Shown: positions 62,701 through 64,000 of the stretch, piece by piece
Position numbering within the stretch: position 1 is the first letter of the stretch
How the letters are laid out: the number at the start of each line of letters is the position of its first letter
Origin: Granulicella sp. L60
GTDB taxonomy: Bacteria; Acidobacteriota; Terriglobia; Terriglobales; Acidobacteriaceae
Reading direction: 5' to 3'
DNA: 64,000 nucleotides
Assembly: GCF_009765825.1 (NCBI RefSeq)
Contig: NZ_LMUR01000018.1
Coordinates: 1,908,208-1,972,207 of the forward strand
Notes under the pieces: model-generated
What the model saw: the letters and a program-made list of their open reading frames with translations, nothing else
Told to the model about the DNA's origin: nothing
Database searches by the model: none
Position numbers and translations under genes: made by a program

Positions 62701-63789
62701 TAGGTAATACGCTAAGACTTCGTTTACGCGCGCCAGTTCATTCTCGGGTTCATATTGCAATGCTTGCAAGAATAGCTGGGACGCTTCAGCCAGCTTACTT
62801 TCCTGCAAAGCCGCAAATGCCAAGTTCGACGCCAAGCGGAAGCGATGGTATGCCGTAAGCTTCGCGACGTGCTTTTCCTGCACTCTCTTGAGCAGCGTCT
62901 TGCCCTCGTCTGTATACCCGGCACGAACACGATCGCGTGCATAGTCGATATCGAGATCAATCTCACTGTTGTCGCTTTGCACCTGAAGCTTTGACAAACT
63001 TTCTCGAATGACTCCAAAGCTCTCGTTTGTCTGTGTCACTGCTGACAGGAGCGTGGTTCTAGTGTCCTGATCTTCGGCTTCCTTCTGACGAAAGAACGCT
63101 TGGACCGCCTGCGTGGGCATCACGCTTGTGGCAACAAAATATCGCACATGGAGATCAGAGTTATTTCGCACCCTCCGTGCGAGATCGACATTCAACTGAC
63201 GCCAGGGTTTGATTTTCGCGCCCAAAGACGCAATTAGCGCTTCGCCGCAAATGTCCCATTGAAACCCTTTCAGCTTCTCGTACTCTCCAGTCACCGAATC
63301 GAAAGCCTGCCTAATTTCCTCGCTGGGGAGTGTGTGAGGCCATTCAGCAAGCAGTTTTTCTGCAGGCTCCGTAAGGCCTCCCGGTGCCCAGATCTCATAA
63401 GCCACTCCTCCGGAAGCAAGAAACGGTGTCATTGAATCGTGCAACATGAGTTTGACAAGCTCCCGCAGGAGCTGCGGCTTCGTCACGGGAGATGCTTGAT
63501 TCTTGCACTGCACTATAGTTCGCAATATCCCGTCGTTATAGACAAGAACATCGCGTCCCTGATCGCCGGAAGCCTTCACCAGGACGACTTTTGCTTGGGG
63601 ATTAAGCGGGTCACCACAAAGGATCTGATAAGAAAGCACTTCGAACCGGGGTCCGCCCAACTGCGTGAACGGCAGCGTTTCGGCGTTCGTATCAGATGGA
63701 CGCTCGGTTACAGCAGACTCTTCGGCAGCAATGTCGTCGGCAGGCACCAGTTCATAGAATTGCGGGATGTGAGACAAGGGGTTGTTCAC
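59713..63789 (-). CDS. Multidomain Mrr-like nuclease / TPR / GreAB-C-like / PIN-like protein (candidate defence factor)
   Basis: 1358 residues, no membrane segment. Residues about 40-115 fit a PD-(D/E)xK restriction fold: Glu50 (GGPRFEVLS), Asp80 (GDQGRDVLV), Gln94-x-Lys96 (TIVQCKN). Residues about 290-870 are a long helical array with TPR-like repeats (AEASQLFLQALQYEPENELA, SEGSKDAATAFALLPGHPDA, GDALSLFQELYERDLPGFEL). Residues about 875-940 resemble the GreA/B C-terminal domain (GAAVQYQVLPNGELKWIVLE, ELLGKKVGDSFIIV). From about 1057 a PIN-like nuclease follows (LIVLDLSAIATLRLLGL; VLWTDD near 1190). Probably a sensor-effector with two nucleases; all function is inference. Confidence 0.7.
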   Translation of the reverse strand: MNNPLSHIPQFYELVPADDIAAEESAVTERPSDTNAETLPFTQLGGPRFEVLSYQILCGDPLNPQAKVVLVKASGDQGRDVLVYNDGILRTIVQCKNQASPVTKPQLLRELVKLMLHDSMTPFLASGGVAYEIWAPGGLTEPAEKLLAEWPHTLPSEEIRQAFDSVTGEYEKLKGFQWDICGEALIASLGAKIKPWRQLNVDLARRVRNNSDLHVRYFVATSVMPTQAVQAFFRQKEAEDQDTRTTLLSAVTQTNESFGVIRESLSKLQVQSDNSEIDLDIDYARDRVRAGYTDEGKTLLKRVQEKHVAKLTAYHRFRLASNLAFAALQESKLAEASQLFLQALQYEPENELARVNEVLAYYLIRDHVTAFGKASSLRAIYPASGRLASFWIMTAPEETKTSELADQVGPILRADADVALAVAQRGVQHDELELAGEYALILKKIRPETSQPFSILAQIELRRTIRTLNSRPSNKEDLIAHAEETAKLASEALTFAAREGTKPTQVEILLVRCRALLAQGKSSEGSKDAATAFALLPGHPDALLALAESHLAAGNFQESADAAEKLNEVSPALPVRVMQTHALIATGSEANLDKGIAILREITGQLPQPMLAPAAIMAVKAMLRRNAIDVAQVYLNSLSGKLDVVTELALQSAIEPDANRAVEIALDSKSRCTDEVSTETKDFLARTFMRLQRPGDALSLFQELYERDLPGFELRFLVDCAFKLERHDLIMEVFDKLSERPGRTWDEVEFEVQFLEKYNIPKAITRLTAFLEDNLDHKLAQLRLSTIGVLHRKPELVKSSIVDLPTVEELPDRYIRVAVGVLSQGPDKAKAVDYAYRYLRNHFDELDAHQAMMQSVLATGSLAIPEIALPVVEMGAAVQYQVLPNGELKWIVLEETDHPVRDFDEISQSDPRTAELLGKKVGDSFIIVKQNIRDIDGVIKQIMPKYLRRHHATLATISELFPGSHVVESITIEPADHPLQLGLAAVLASAQSRSLRVEEMRKVYQTMPMSLHLYGAHVGRNAYEALVNIASTEKLAVKCAVGTSDEYQRASASLANAKLIVLDLSAIATLRLLGLTDALSSPVYRFGMSESTWLELAETLGPGVTEISDGGILAFEDGEYRMYQESAEEKKRRLARDEEFIRELESKVQRLPPTQLAAWSPEERKTVIDFVGLYGAEAIALSTQENAVLWTDDVIQSHLGAGMFGVSGAWTQCVLARLADSGTISRQEYVEATAKLVGFEYAGTYLDGDVLIECARQSQYDPEVAPLKQAIEVIASPQANPQVRFGMFRQLLAHLYSGDVSPMRGCMVIRSCLIALAQTPVLWQQLMILRRNSRVLFGLDVIAEQNFNRCFDAWTRGY

Positions 63790-64000
63790 GGAATCCTCGG
63801 CGAATAAAAAGAGAATAGACCTACGGGATGCTTAAATCCGACCTTCTATCGGAAGATAGTTTGGTGGAACTCTCTTACGTCCCAGACACAACTGTCACCA
63901 CATCGTGATTGTCGCTTTGGACCCGCCAGCTAGGTACACCACTGGACGGTACCGTCCCGCAAAATGAAGTGTGACCTACAGCCGCGCGTCCTCCATACAG
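63790..64000. other. Sequence upstream of the defence-like gene to the window end
   Basis: 211 bp. I see no complete gene. A minus-strand frame of about 42 codons is open from the window edge to a stop near 63,878, with a product I cannot assign (HTSFCGTVPSSGVPSW and on). A short inverted pair CCGACCTTCTATCGG lies near 63,840-63,854. Promoter of the large gene must be here. Confidence 0.35.

Larger units (their letters stand above)
32727..64000. mobile_element. Integrative and conjugative element (partial, right end beyond window)
   Basis: Begins right after tRNA-Leu(CAA), with a tyrosine integrase at 32,855, an excisionase-like HTH gene, a complete-looking type IV secretion set (43.35-53.3 kb), RHH proteins, coupling protein and MobF relaxase (to 59.42 kb), plus cargo. 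I searched by eye for a second copy of the tRNA 3' end and found none up to 64,000, so the right boundary is outside the window. Boundaries are therefore approximate and the defence-like gene at 59.7-63.8 kb is placed inside by position only. Confidence 0.8.

Noticed and set aside
63000..64000. Right attachment site of the ICE
   Set aside because: No repeat of the tRNA-Leu 3' end found here, so no boundary is claimed.

Overview
The window looks like a chromosome segment of an Acidobacteriota bacterium, most likely of the Terriglobia group (Granulicella, Terriglobus or Edaphobacter relatives). This rests on gene content and style: high-GC coding, a GT-C/TPR membrane protein, a USG-1-type paralogue, and many sensor kinases. 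It is a family-level guess; no marker gene such as 16S rRNA is present.

Positions 1-32,600 are ordinary chromosome. They hold a cysteine desulfurase (cut by the window edge), htpG, a CadC-like membrane regulator, ftsY, a ketopantoate reductase homologue, plsY-gpsA, cinA, a CHASE3/PAS histidine kinase, a pair of translationally coupled membrane proteins, metG, a FadR-type regulator beside a hexuronate-type MFS transporter, and an alpha/beta hydrolase. A forward run follows: a GT-C/TPR protein, a MeaB GTPase fused to methylmalonyl-CoA epimerase, tsaB, rimI, a YdcH-like protein, psd, pssA, a catalytically dead aspartate-semialdehyde dehydrogenase paralogue and fructokinase mak. Three copies of a 150-190 bp palindromic, MITE-like element sit between genes here. 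A putative orphan transcription unit with a clear promoter and terminator lies at 23,289-23,545.

A tRNA-Leu(CAA) at 32,640-32,726 is followed at once by a tyrosine integrase. From there to the window end the sequence looks like an integrative and conjugative element (ICE); its far end is not in the window. The first part (33-43 kb) is cargo and regulation: an orphan HipB-like antitoxin, two soluble histidine kinases, a MarR/SDR pair with a nearly ideal leaderless promoter, a CPBP protease, a cupin/SDR pair with a divergent LysR, an excisionase-like HTH protein and a second LysR. From 43.3 to 59.4 kb runs a conjugation module: VirB2-B3-B4-B9-B10-lipoprotein-B5-B6-B8, SSB, VirB11, two RHH proteins, VirD4 coupling protein and a MobF relaxase. 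A likely oriT lies between the RHH genes. An identical 31-bp element stands, in the same orientation, upstream of both the excisionase-like gene and virB2, which suggests one switch for excision and transfer.

After the relaxase, on the opposite strand, comes the most interesting cargo: a 1358-residue protein combining an Mrr-like PD-(D/E)xK nuclease, a long TPR-like array, a GreA/B C-terminal-like segment and a PIN-like nuclease. A short PIN-like fragment lies directly downstream. This is a strong candidate for an anti-invader defence system carried by the ICE. A family of short degenerate palindromic repeats is found both inside the ICE and in the neighbouring chromosome.
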